From CAZTTG01 sp964615935 (GTDB taxonomy: Bacteria; Planctomycetota; UBA1135; GCA-002686595), in contig CAZTTG010000009.1 of the NCBI GenBank assembly GCA_964615935.1, positions 27,440 through 91,439 of the forward strand: DNA of 64,000 nt, given 5' to 3'. Below are positions 8,475 through 16,719 of the stretch, one piece after another (positions within the stretch are counted from its first letter, which is position 1; the number at the start of each line of letters is the position of its first letter). The notes under the pieces were generated by a model that saw nothing but the letters and a program-made list of their open reading frames with translations, was not told the DNA's origin and made no database searches. The position numbers and the translations under genes were made by a program.

Positions 8475-10571
8475 CTACCGGCCCCTCGCGCGGCCTCGAA
8501 GCAGGCCGATCTCCGCCAGGCCCACCGCGGAGGTGCGCCCGCTGCGCGGGATGCGCTCCAGGATGCGGACCTCGAGGCGGCGGATGCTGCGCGTGCGGTC
8601 GAGGCGCAGGACGGCGGGCTCGAGGGAGTCGCGGGAGAAGCGGGCGGTGAAGCGGTCCCGCCCGTCCAGGACGACCTCGGCGCGGGCGATCGCGTCGTAC
8701 CGCCCCCGGTCCTGCGGGCGGGCGTCGGCTCCCCCCAGGGTGATCGCGTCGATCCGAATCGGCTTCCCGAAGGCGAGGGAGATGGAGGGCTGCAGGTCGG
8801 TGCTCCTGGCCACCCAGGCGGTGGACTGCAGGCCGTCCACCGCCTGCTTCGCCGATCCACTGGAGCTCGCCGACGAGGACTCGATCGAGACCTCCTGGCC
8901 GCCGAGCAGGTTCCGCGAGGCATCCAGCGCGCAGGGCAGCATCCAGTCCGAGAGGACGTCCTCGACCACGAGCTCGAAGCCGTCCGCCTCGAGCTCCACT
9001 GGTGGCGCGTCCGGCGACTGACCGCCCGGCACGACGCGCACCAGCGCGCGGACCCGGTGGGCGCCCGCCCGGTCGAAGACGTGCTGCGTGGGGTACTTCT
9101 CGCCCTCCCAGCCCCTCGCGGGATCGCCCTCGACGGTGGCGACCGGCTTGCCATCGACGAGGTACACCACCTCCGTCACGCGCGGTCCGCGGCCGCCGTG
9201 GCCGTGCTCGCGCAGCACCTCCTCGTCGAAGCCGTCGATCCACACGGCCAGGGTCCCGCTGCCCGTGCCGCGCAGGCGCACGGCCCCCTCGGAGACGTGC
9301 ACCCGCTCGCTGCGGAGCTGCGGGCCGGTCCGGGGCGCGGTCGCGCGCTGCAGGAAGAGGAGCGCGAAGCAGGAGGCCGACTCGGGGTCGCGGGCCGGCC
9401 ACTCGCCGGTCTCGAGCTGGTCGATGACCAGGCGCCGCGCGCCCTCCAGGTACCAGTCGTGCCCGCCGATCTCGTCGAGCTCCAGGAGCGCGCCCACTCG
9501 CTCCAGACCGTAGAGGTAGTACTCGAGCCACGCGCCCCCGCCGGGGTTGCGATCGACCGAGAAGCTCCCGGCCAGCCAGGCCAGGGCGCGCTTCTGGGCG
9601 CGGTCGATGGCCAGGGACTCCCGGCTCCCGAGGCGGCGGCCCAGTCCGTCGCGGCAGATCTCGAGCACGGCGATGCCCGCGGCGGTCATGGAGCCGGTGG
9701 GCTCCATTCCGGGGGGCATCCCGGGCCGGCCGCCGACGCCCCCGCCCATGGGGGGCATCGGGCCTCCGGGGCGATAGCGGAAGCCCGCCACCTCCTCCAC
9801 GCCGCTCGAGGTGCGGCCGCCGGCGACGCGGACGGGGACCGAGCGCGGCTCCTCCTGGTACTCGTAGGTCGCCTCGAGGAGCTGGCTCCAGGCCTTGTGG
9901 GGGACCTTGAGCCCCGCCAGCCGCGCCGCGCGCAGGCCCAGGGCGGCGAACTGCGTGTTGGAGAGGTCGGGGCGATCCGGAGGCCCCGGGCCCATGCCGC
10001 CCCTGGGGTCGGGCGCATCCGGAGGTCCCGGGCCCATGCCGCCCCTGGATTCGGGCGGATCGGGATAGCTGAAGGAGCCCTCCTGCCACTCGAGGAGCAT
10101 CTCCAGGAGCTCCTTCATCCGCTCCTTCCGGCCTGGATCGCGCAGCTCGTGGTAGGCCAGCAGCAGGCAGGCGACCGTGTAGGTCTTGTCCGGCGTGCGC
10201 CAATCCACGCACGCGAAGCCCCGCTGGATCGCCGGGTGCGCCGGAGGGATACCGGACTCCAGGAGCGTGTACAGCGAGAGCGCGGTCTGCCCGCTGCCGT
10301 AGTCCCCGGCGTAGCCCCCCCAGGAGCCGTCGCGGAGCTGACCGGAGAGCAGATACTCGATCCCGCGATCGATGGCCTCGTCGATCGCGGGCTGCAGCGA
10401 GGGCAGGTCCTGGGCGGCGATCCGGCCGCGCCCGGGCCCCGGCCGCCGCTCGCCCCTCTGGGCGGGGGCGGTCTCCGGGAGGATCAGGGCCCAGAGGAGC
10501 GCGGCGAGGGCGAGCGAGGCGCGGGGAAGGGGGCGGGCGATCGCTCGACGGGGGGGTGAGGGGCGGGGCAT
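8475..10571 (-). CDS. Exported toroid-fold (prenyltransferase/squalene-cyclase repeat) protein with discoidin-like C-terminus
   Basis: 698 residues with an N-terminal signal sequence (ALAALLWALILPETAPAQ). Residues about 50-450 contain alpha/alpha-toroid repeats: IDRGIEYLLSGQLRDGSWGGYAGDYGSGQTALSLYTLLESG, YTVACLLLAYHELRD, LSNTQFAALGLRAARLAG. The QxxDGSWGG motif is typical of this fold. The DxDD or metal-binding residues of true cyclases are not evident, so an enzymatic role is doubtful. A Gly/Met/Pro-rich insert near 160-190 carries a 14-residue tandem repeat. The last ~140 residues (SSSASSSGSAKQAVDGLQSTAWVA, PISLAFGKPIRIDAITLGG) look like an F5/8-type carbohydrate-binding domain. It is transcribed towards the inverted repeat at 8307-8465. 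Confidence 0.75.
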   Translation of the reverse strand: MPRPSPPRRAIARPLPRASLALAALLWALILPETAPAQRGERRPGPGRGRIAAQDLPSLQPAIDEAIDRGIEYLLSGQLRDGSWGGYAGDYGSGQTALSLYTLLESGIPPAHPAIQRGFACVDWRTPDKTYTVACLLLAYHELRDPGRKERMKELLEMLLEWQEGSFSYPDPPESRGGMGPGPPDAPDPRGGMGPGPPDRPDLSNTQFAALGLRAARLAGLKVPHKAWSQLLEATYEYQEEPRSVPVRVAGGRTSSGVEEVAGFRYRPGGPMPPMGGGVGGRPGMPPGMEPTGSMTAAGIAVLEICRDGLGRRLGSRESLAIDRAQKRALAWLAGSFSVDRNPGGGAWLEYYLYGLERVGALLELDEIGGHDWYLEGARRLVIDQLETGEWPARDPESASCFALLFLQRATAPRTGPQLRSERVHVSEGAVRLRGTGSGTLAVWIDGFDEEVLREHGHGGRGPRVTEVVYLVDGKPVATVEGDPARGWEGEKYPTQHVFDRAGAHRVRALVRVVPGGQSPDAPPVELEADGFELVVEDVLSDWMLPCALDASRNLLGGQEVSIESSSASSSGSAKQAVDGLQSTAWVARSTDLQPSISLAFGKPIRIDAITLGGADARPQDRGRYDAIARAEVVLDGRDRFTARFSRDSLEPAVLRLDRTRSIRRLEVRILERIPRSGRTSAVGLAEIGLLRGRARGR
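9977..10048. repeat. Two-unit 42-base tandem repeat inside the toroid gene
   Basis: The 30-base core at 9977-10006 recurs at 10019-10048 with one mismatch, a period of 42 bases or 14 residues. It encodes the doubled RGGMGPGPPD linker. The count is a multiple of three, so unit number can change without breaking the frame. Confidence 0.85.
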
Positions 10572-10687
10572 GAGCGGTATGGAACCCGTTGGCCGGGCGG
10601 GGGTTCCGTGCTTATGGATCGAGGAAGGTGAGAGCGGGATGAGAACGGACCGTCGGCTACCATTTCGAGCGCGGACCGACCGCGATC

Positions 10688-11359
10688 ATGGAGGAGGACC
10701 TCGAGGACCGACTGGGCATCCCGGAGCTGAGGGCCGGCTTCCTCGAGTACAGCCGTCAGGCCTGGGCGCGCGTCGCGGATCGCCAGCCGCGGCGCATCCT
10801 CGACGTCGGCTGCGGCCGGGGGGAGGGGACGCTGGAGCTGGCCCGCCTCTCCAAGGGTAGCATTCTCGGGATCGACCTCGACGAGGGCGCCCTGCGCGTG
10901 CTGAGGAGTCGGATCGAGGCGGCCGGCCTCGGCGATCGGATCGGGGTCCGCCGCAGCGACCTGCTCGACTCCGGGCTCGAGGCCGGCAGCTTCGATCTCG
11001 TCTGGGCGGAGGGCTCCCTGCATCTGATGGACGAGGCCGCCGGGATGAAGGAGTGCCGGCGGATCCTGGCGCCGGGGGGGCACCTGATCCTGGCCGAGAC
11101 GGTCTCGTGGATCGAGCGCCTGCTCTCCCGACTCCCCGGCCTCGGCTTCGAGGAGGTGGGGAGGATCCCCTGGGCGAGCGGGTGCTGGTGGACGGACTAC
11201 TACGAACCCCTGGAGCGGAGGATCGAGGAGCTGCGGGTGAGCAGCGCGGGCGCGCGGGACCCGAGGGGCCTGGGCCGCTACGAGGGCGAGATCGACATGG
11301 TGCGCCGGAGCCCGGCGGCCTTCGACTGCGCTCACCTCATCCTCCGCAGTGCGGACTGA
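10688..11359 (+). CDS. Class I SAM-dependent methyltransferase
   Basis: 223 residues with a Rossmann methyltransferase core: motif I ILDVGCGRGEGTLEL (about residues 36-50), the acidic loop IDLDEGAL (about 60), SFDLVWAEGSLHLM (about 100) and the post-motif strand CRRILAPGGHLILAE. It resembles ubiE/methyltransferase-11 type enzymes acting on small molecules; the substrate cannot be read from the sequence. Expected in the cytoplasm. It is divergent from the toroid gene with a 116-base gap, and no clear Shine-Dalgarno precedes the ATG. The Gfo/Idh/MocA gene follows after 76 bases on the same strand, so cotranscription is possible without evidence of a functional link. Confidence 0.85.
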   Translation: MEEDLEDRLGIPELRAGFLEYSRQAWARVADRQPRRILDVGCGRGEGTLELARLSKGSILGIDLDEGALRVLRSRIEAAGLGDRIGVRRSDLLDSGLEAGSFDLVWAEGSLHLMDEAAGMKECRRILAPGGHLILAETVSWIERLLSRLPGLGFEEVGRIPWASGCWWTDYYEPLERRIEELRVSSAGARDPRGLGRYEGEIDMVRRSPAAFDCAHLILRSAD

Positions 11360-11435
11360 TCCTCGTGTATCATCTGGAACCCCACCGCCGCCCGGCGGCG
11401 GCGCGATCCCCGCACGCATTCGAAGAGGAGGAGCG

Positions 11436-12755
11436 ATGAGCGATCGGATCAATCGGCGCGAGTTCATCGAGAGGGGCACCGGAGCGGCCCTGGGCATGAG
11501 CCTGGCCCTGGGCGGCCCCGCGCGGGCGGCCGCGCGCGGCCGCGAGCCGGTGCGGATCGGCGTGGTGGGGACCGGCGGCCGGGGCCGATCCCTCATGAAC
11601 ACCCTGCTGCAAGTCGAGGGGGTCGTCTTCCCCGCCCTGTGCGACATCCAGCCCGCCAACCTGGCGCGGGCCCAGGACCTGGTGGAGCAGGCCGGGCAGC
11701 CCCGGCCGGAGGGGTATTCCCGCGACGAGCACCACTTCGAGGAGCTCATGGCGCGGGAGGACCTGGACGCGGTCATCATCGCCACCTACTGGCAGTGGCA
11801 CGCCCCCATGGCGGTGTGCGCCATGAAGCACGGCAAGTACGCCGGCGTGGAGGTGCCCGCCGCGATCTCGGTGCAGGAGTGCTGGGATCTGGTGAAGGCC
11901 CACGAGGAGACCGGCGTCCCCTGCATGATGCTCGAGAACTGGAGCTTCCGGCGGGACAACCTGGCGGTGCTCAACATGATCCGCCAGGGCCTTTTGGGCG
12001 AGATCGTCCACTGCCACGCGGCCCACTCCCACGACTGCGTCGACCACTGGTTCTTCGATCCCGCCGGCAACATGCGCTGGGGCGGGCAGTTCCTGGTGGA
12101 CCGCAACTGCGACCAGTACCCGACCCACGGCATGGGGCCGGTCATCAGCTGGCTGGACATCAACTGCGGCGACAACTTCGCCACCATCACCTCCACCGCC
12201 TCGGCCTCGAAGGGCATCAACGCCTACTTCGCGCGGAAGTTCGGCCCCGACCACCCCAACGCCAGGCGCGAGTACGCCCAGGGCGACATCGTGACCTCGG
12301 TCATCCGGACCCACCGCGGCCGCACCATCGTGGTCAACTACGACATGCAGCTCCCGCGGCCCTACGACAACCGCTGGACCGTCCAGGGGACCCTGGGCCT
12401 GTACAACGAGCAGCGCGACGCCGTCTACCTGCACGGCGAGAGCCCCGACTACCACCAGTGGGAGCCCTTCCCGCCCTACCAGGAGAAGTACGAGCACGTC
12501 TGGTGGAAGGCGATGCAGGAGGCGGGCGCGAAGTACGGCCACGGGGGCACGGACTACCTCGAGCTGAAGCTCTTCGTCGAAGCGGTGCGCGCTCGCACCC
12601 AGACGCCGATCGACGTCTACGATTCGGTCTCCATGAGCTGCGTGGTGGGACTCTCCGGGGAGTCCATCGCGAAGGGCAGCGCTCCGGTGGAGTGCCCCGA
12701 CTTCACCCGCGGCCAGTGGAAGACCCGCGCGCCGCGCTTCGCGGTCGTGAGCTGA
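11436..12755 (+). CDS. Tat-exported Gfo/Idh/MocA oxidoreductase, GH109-like
   Basis: 439 residues. ATG 11436 is chosen because a GAGGAGGAG ribosome site lies just upstream and the protein then opens with a twin-arginine signal (NRREFIERGTGAALGMSLAL). The NAD-binding Rossmann motif VRIGVVGTGGRG is at residues 39-50, and VIIATYWQWHAPMAVCAMKHGKYAGVEVPAA follows the usual family pattern. The segment NCDQYPTHGMGPV near 223 matches GH109 glycosidases (alpha-N-acetylgalactosaminidase type), which use NAD in a redox-assisted hydrolysis and carry a key His in this motif. An exported glycan-processing role is therefore the best guess; the exact substrate is open. Hairpins follow the stop. Confidence 0.88.
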   Translation: MSDRINRREFIERGTGAALGMSLALGGPARAAARGREPVRIGVVGTGGRGRSLMNTLLQVEGVVFPALCDIQPANLARAQDLVEQAGQPRPEGYSRDEHHFEELMAREDLDAVIIATYWQWHAPMAVCAMKHGKYAGVEVPAAISVQECWDLVKAHEETGVPCMMLENWSFRRDNLAVLNMIRQGLLGEIVHCHAAHSHDCVDHWFFDPAGNMRWGGQFLVDRNCDQYPTHGMGPVISWLDINCGDNFATITSTASASKGINAYFARKFGPDHPNARREYAQGDIVTSVIRTHRGRTIVVNYDMQLPRPYDNRWTVQGTLGLYNEQRDAVYLHGESPDYHQWEPFPPYQEKYEHVWWKAMQEAGAKYGHGGTDYLELKLFVEAVRARTQTPIDVYDSVSMSCVVGLSGESIAKGSAPVECPDFTRGQWKTRAPRFAVVS

Positions 12756-12778
12756 ATCCGCGCGCGGGTCTCATCGAA

Positions 12779-12802
12779 GGCACCCGGCTCGCGCCGGGTG
12801 CC
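12779..12802 (+). terminator. Perfect 10-bp hairpin after the GH109-like gene
   Basis: GGCACCCGGC, loop TCGC, GCCGGGTGCC, 24 bases after the stop codon. There is no clear U-tract, so it is a terminator candidate based only on stem strength and position. Confidence 0.55.
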
Positions 12803-12812
12803 GCCGCCGGCG

Positions 12813-12831
12813 CCCCGCGTCTCAAGCGGGG
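12813..12831 (+). terminator. Second short GC hairpin
   Basis: CCCCGC and GCGGGG around a seven-base loop, directly downstream of the stronger hairpin. It may be part of the same termination region, or a chance stem in GC-rich DNA. Confidence 0.3.
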
Positions 12832-12920
12832 ATCGTGAAAGATCGATGTATGCCCGTCTCCCTGCCCTCACGCAGGCGAGGCGCGCGCAGCGGCGGGCCG
12901 GCGAAGCCCGTCAGCGCGGC

Positions 12921-12949
12921 TTGACAGGAACGGCGGTCTCCCCTGGGAT
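12921..12949 (+). promoter_or_regulatory. Possible sigma-70-type promoter for the BNR-repeat gene
   Basis: A perfect TTGACA at 12921-12926 is followed after exactly 17 bases by TGGGAT (12944-12949), which matches the -10 consensus at only three of six positions. It lies 59 bases upstream of the chosen start at 13008. The -35 stands out in this GC-rich background; the -10 is weak. Confidence 0.35.
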
Positions 12950-13007
12950 GGCTGATCTCGCTCATCGATCGCGAGGCGCCCGATCCCCCCTGAAGGGAAG
13001 TGACAGC

Positions 13008-15641
13008 ATGCTCTCCGCACCCAGCGCCCTCTTCTTCGGAGCCCTCCTCCTCTCGAGCCCCTCCGCGGCCTCCGGCCAGGAGTCGGCCCGCTCCACCCCG
13101 CCGGAGCCTCGCCTCGAGTGGTACCAGGAGCACGTGGCGCTGAAGGAGGACTCCCTCTTCCAGGGGCTGGAGTGGCAGTTCATCGGTCCCACCAACATCA
13201 GCGGCCGGGTGACCGACGTGGCGGTGGTGACGCCGCGGGGCGCGTCCTACGTCATCTACGCCGCCGCCGCCTCGGGCGGCCTGTGGAGAACGGTCAACGA
13301 GGGGACCACCTGGGAGCCGGTCTTCGAGCACGGGCCCTCCACCTCCCTCGGCGACGTGACCCTGGCCCCCTCGGATCCCGAGATCGTGTGGATCGGGACC
13401 GGCGAGGCCAACATCTTCCGCAGCTCCATGGCCGGCGCGGGGGTGTACAAGTCCACCGACGGCGGGGACAGCTGGGAGCACATGGGGCTGGCGGGGACCC
13501 ACACCATCCCCCGCATCATCGTCCATCCCACCGATCCGGACACCGTGTGGGTGGCCGCCTCGGGCCACGAGTGGACCGACAACGAGGAGCGCGGCGTCTA
13601 CAAGACCACCGACGGCGGCCAGAGCTGGGAGAAGGTGCTCGATCGGGGCCCGAAGACCGGGGCCATCGACCTGGTCATGCACCCCACCGACAGCCAGACC
13701 CTCTGGGCCGCCACCTGGCAGCGGATCCGCCGGAAGTGGAACGACCCCCGCAACGAGGAGGGCTACCGGGGCAGCGCCATCTTCAAGACCACCGACGGCG
13801 GCGCGAGCTGGAAGAAGATCACCAAGGGCCTGCCCAAGGCCCGCTGGCGGGGCCGGATCGGCATCGACGTCGCCCGCTCGAACCCGGACGTGCTCTACGC
13901 CTTCATCGACAACTACGAGCCCGCCGGCGATGCCGACGAGGGCGAGACCGACTCCTACGGCCGCGGGAGGGAGGGGCTCATCAAGGGCGCCACGGTCTAC
14001 CGCAGCGACGACGGCGGCGGGAGCTGGAGGCAGGTGAGCGAGAACGACCGCTACATGACCAGGCTTTCGGCCACCTACGGCTGGGTCTTCGGTCAGATCC
14101 GGGTGGACCCCACCGACGAGGATCGCATCTACGTGATGGGACTCAGCCTGAACGTCTCCGAGGACGGGGGCCAGAGCTTCCGGCGCCTCGGAGGCATGCA
14201 CGGTGACCACCACGGCCTGTGGATCGACCCCGACAACCCCAGCTACCTGGTCAACGCCAACGACGGGGGGCTGTCCGTCTCCTACGACCGAGGAGAGCAC
14301 TGGCGGAGCTTCACCGACAACCTGCCGGCGGTGCAGTTCTTCAACGTGGCCCTGGACATGGACGAGCCCTTCCACGCCTACGGCTCCATCCAGGACCACG
14401 GCAGCCGCCGCGGCGTGGTGGACCTCTCCCGCGGCCGGGACCGCATCCCGGCGGTCGAGTGGGAGGACGCGCCCGGCGGCGAGGGGAGCAGCCACGCCAT
14501 CGACCCCACCGATCCCGACATCGTGTACTCGGCCGGCTTCTACGGGAGCATCTCGCGGACCGACCTCGGCAGCGGCGAGCGGGAGCAGATCGTCCCCCGC
14601 GCGGGCGAGGACGAGCCGCCGCTGCGTGGCCAGTGGGTGGCGCCCTTCATCATCTCCCCCCACAACCCGCGCATCATCTACCACGGGATGAACCACCTCT
14701 TCCGCTCCATGGACCGCGGGGAGGTGTGGGACCGGATCAGCCCCGACCTCACCTACGACGACCCCGAGCGCTCGGGGGACATCCCCTTCCAGACGCTCTT
14801 CGCCATCTCGGAGTCGCCCCTCGAGTTCGGGCTGATCTACGCCGGGACCGACGACGGCCGGGCCCACGTGACCCAGGACGGCGGCCGGAGCTGGATGGAG
14901 GTCACCCGCGGGCTGGCGCACGGCAAGTGGATTTCGCGGATCGTCGCCTCGGCCTTCGACCGGGGAACGGTCTACCTCTCGCAGAACGGCAAGCGGGACG
15001 ACGACTTCGTCGCCTACCTGTGGAAGTCCACCGACGGCGGCCTCTCCTGGCAGGACATCTCCGGCAACATCCCCTGCGGACCGGTCAACGTCGTCCGCGA
15101 GGATCCCAAGAACCCCGACGTGCTCTACGTCGGCACCGACCTGGGCGTCTACGTCACGGTGGACGGCGGCCGGCGCTGGGAGGCGCTGTGCGGGGATCTC
15201 CCCACGACCTTCGTCCACGACCTGGCGGTGCACCCCCGCGACGACGTGCTGGTCGCCGCCACCCACGGCCGGGGCATGTACGCCCTGGACGTCCGGCCGA
15301 TCCAGGGGCTCGACCGCGAGGCCCTGGAGGAGGACGTCCATCTCCTGCCCCTGGCCGAGGCGCGCCTGCCCCAGAGCCGGTGGGACCGGGGCAGCCCGGC
15401 CACCATCCGCTTCTTCCTGAAGAAGGCCGGCAAGGTGAAGGTGGTCCTCCTCGACGCGAAAAAGAAGCGCGTGCGCAAGCTCGTCCACGAGGGCACGCGC
15501 GGGCTGAACGCGGTCCGCTGGGACCTGCGGAGCGAAGCCCAGGGCGAGGAGGAGGAGGCCCCGCGCGTGGAGGCCGGCACCTATCAGGTCAGGGTCAAGG
15601 CCGGCAAGGCCGCGGCCCCGGGCGAGCTGGTCGTCCGCTGA
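13008..15641 (+). CDS. Exported BNR/VPS10-like beta-propeller protein with FlgD-like C-terminus
   Basis: 877 residues. ATG 13008 is chosen, with GAAGGGA upstream and a signal peptide immediately after (MLSAPSALFFGALLLSSPSAASGQ); the open frame upstream lacks such features. The body is built from BNR/sortilin-like propeller blades with Asp-box style turns: GVYKSTDGGDSWEHM, GVYKTTDGGQSWEKV, AIFKTTDGGASWKKI, VYRSDDGGGSWRQV, VTQDGGRSWMEV, LWKSTDGGLSWQDI. The end (FFLKKAGKVKVVLLDAKKKRVRKLV...LNAVRWDLRS...AGTYQVRVKAG) resembles FlgD-type or secretion-associated beta-sandwich domains. Such proteins are numerous in Planctomycetota and are presumed to bind or process extracellular glycans; no catalytic residues are identifiable. 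Confidence 0.85.
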   Translation: MLSAPSALFFGALLLSSPSAASGQESARSTPPEPRLEWYQEHVALKEDSLFQGLEWQFIGPTNISGRVTDVAVVTPRGASYVIYAAAASGGLWRTVNEGTTWEPVFEHGPSTSLGDVTLAPSDPEIVWIGTGEANIFRSSMAGAGVYKSTDGGDSWEHMGLAGTHTIPRIIVHPTDPDTVWVAASGHEWTDNEERGVYKTTDGGQSWEKVLDRGPKTGAIDLVMHPTDSQTLWAATWQRIRRKWNDPRNEEGYRGSAIFKTTDGGASWKKITKGLPKARWRGRIGIDVARSNPDVLYAFIDNYEPAGDADEGETDSYGRGREGLIKGATVYRSDDGGGSWRQVSENDRYMTRLSATYGWVFGQIRVDPTDEDRIYVMGLSLNVSEDGGQSFRRLGGMHGDHHGLWIDPDNPSYLVNANDGGLSVSYDRGEHWRSFTDNLPAVQFFNVALDMDEPFHAYGSIQDHGSRRGVVDLSRGRDRIPAVEWEDAPGGEGSSHAIDPTDPDIVYSAGFYGSISRTDLGSGEREQIVPRAGEDEPPLRGQWVAPFIISPHNPRIIYHGMNHLFRSMDRGEVWDRISPDLTYDDPERSGDIPFQTLFAISESPLEFGLIYAGTDDGRAHVTQDGGRSWMEVTRGLAHGKWISRIVASAFDRGTVYLSQNGKRDDDFVAYLWKSTDGGLSWQDISGNIPCGPVNVVREDPKNPDVLYVGTDLGVYVTVDGGRRWEALCGDLPTTFVHDLAVHPRDDVLVAATHGRGMYALDVRPIQGLDREALEEDVHLLPLAEARLPQSRWDRGSPATIRFFLKKAGKVKVVLLDAKKKRVRKLVHEGTRGLNAVRWDLRSEAQGEEEEAPRVEAGTYQVRVKAGKAAAPGELVVR

Positions 15642-15645
15642 CGGG

Positions 15646-16608
15646 TCAGGGCACGATCCAGGTCCCCTCCCGCTTCTCCAGGGAGGGGGTCAGGTTCTGC
15701 ATGTCGGTGATCAGGGCCGGCCGGCCCGTCGCCTCGACGTAGTCGCAGACCGACTCGATCTTGGGCCCCATGCTCCCCGGCGGGAACTCGCCCGCGGCCA
15801 GGAGCTGGCGCGCCTCGTCTACGGTCACCTCGGCCAGGCGCCGCTCGGTGGGCTTGCCGAAGTCGCGCAGCACGTGGGGGACGCCGGTGAGGATGACGTA
15901 CTTCTCGGCGCGCAGGGCGATCGCCAGCAGGGCCGCGGTGCGGTCCTTGTCGATCACCGCCTCGGCCCCCGCGAGGGTTCCGCGGAGGGTCTCGCACACC
16001 GGCACGCCTCCCCCTCCGCCGGCGATCACGACCCGACCGTCGCGCGCCGCATCGGAGATGGCCTTCATCTCCACCACCCGCAGGGGGCGCGGGGAGGGGA
16101 CCACCCGGCGCCACCCGCGCTTCTTCTCCTCGACCATGGTCCAGCCCTTCTGGTCGCGGAGCTTGCGGGCGGTCCGGCCCGAGTAGTGGGGCCCGATGGG
16201 CTTGCTGGGATCGGCGAAGGCCGGGTCCCCCGCGTCGACCGTGACCTGGGTCAGGATGGGCGTCACCTCCAGCGAGGAACCCTGGCGGACGAGCGCGTTG
16301 TGCAGGGCCCGCGACAGCAGGTAGCCCACGCTGCCCTGGGTCTCGGCCACCAGCATGTCCAGCGGCTCGGCCGGCAGGCGATCGCGGGTCTCCTCCACCC
16401 GCAGCAGGATCATCCCCACCTGGGGGCCGTTGCCGTGCACCAGGACGACGCCGGGCGAGTGCTCCAGGAGCTGCAACACCACCCGCGAGAGCTCGCGCGC
16501 GCGCTCCTCCTGCTCCTCGGGGTGGAAGGGATCCGGCAGGAGCGCGTTGCCGCCGAAGGCGAGGACGGCGGGACCGTCGAATACGGGCTTTCGATCCTCA
16601 GGGGACAT
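15646..16608 (-). CDS. arcC: Carbamate kinase
   Basis: 320 residues. It interconverts carbamoyl phosphate plus ADP with carbamate plus ATP, the last step of arginine deiminase or allantoin fermentation. Family motifs are present in order: VLAFGGNALL at the N-terminus, VLVHGNGPQVGMIL, the insertion around QGSVGYLLSRALHN, KPIGPHYSG, RVVPSPRPLRVVE, VIAGGGGGVPV, VIDKDRTAALLA and GSMGPKIESVCDYVE. ATG 16606-16608 is preferred to a TTG three codons upstream. No arcA, arcB, arcD or ureidoglycolate genes are adjacent, so its pathway partner is elsewhere or absent. It converges on the BNR gene with a four-base gap. Confidence 0.94.
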   Translation of the reverse strand: MSPEDRKPVFDGPAVLAFGGNALLPDPFHPEEQEERARELSRVVLQLLEHSPGVVLVHGNGPQVGMILLRVEETRDRLPAEPLDMLVAETQGSVGYLLSRALHNALVRQGSSLEVTPILTQVTVDAGDPAFADPSKPIGPHYSGRTARKLRDQKGWTMVEEKKRGWRRVVPSPRPLRVVEMKAISDAARDGRVVIAGGGGGVPVCETLRGTLAGAEAVIDKDRTAALLAIALRAEKYVILTGVPHVLRDFGKPTERRLAEVTVDEARQLLAAGEFPPGSMGPKIESVCDYVEATGRPALITDMQNLTPSLEKREGTWIVP

Positions 16609-16719
16609 ACATCTCAACTATACCGGAGCGCCGCGAGCGGGTCCACTCGCCGGGCCGTCGGCGACCGCGTATCCTGGAGCCCGCCCCACCACCCCGCGGA
16701 CCCACCGGAGGGCCCAACC

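Noticed and set aside
11349..11435. Upstream extension of the GH109-like gene
   Set aside because: The extension precedes a good ribosome site and the Tat signal; starting earlier would bury the signal.
12798..13007. Upstream extension of the BNR gene
   Set aside because: It runs through hairpins and the promoter candidate and lacks a signal peptide; ATG 13008 gives one.
12822..15488. 888-codon minus-strand frame opposite the BNR gene
   Set aside because: It is a shadow of repetitive propeller codons; no start context or motif supports it.
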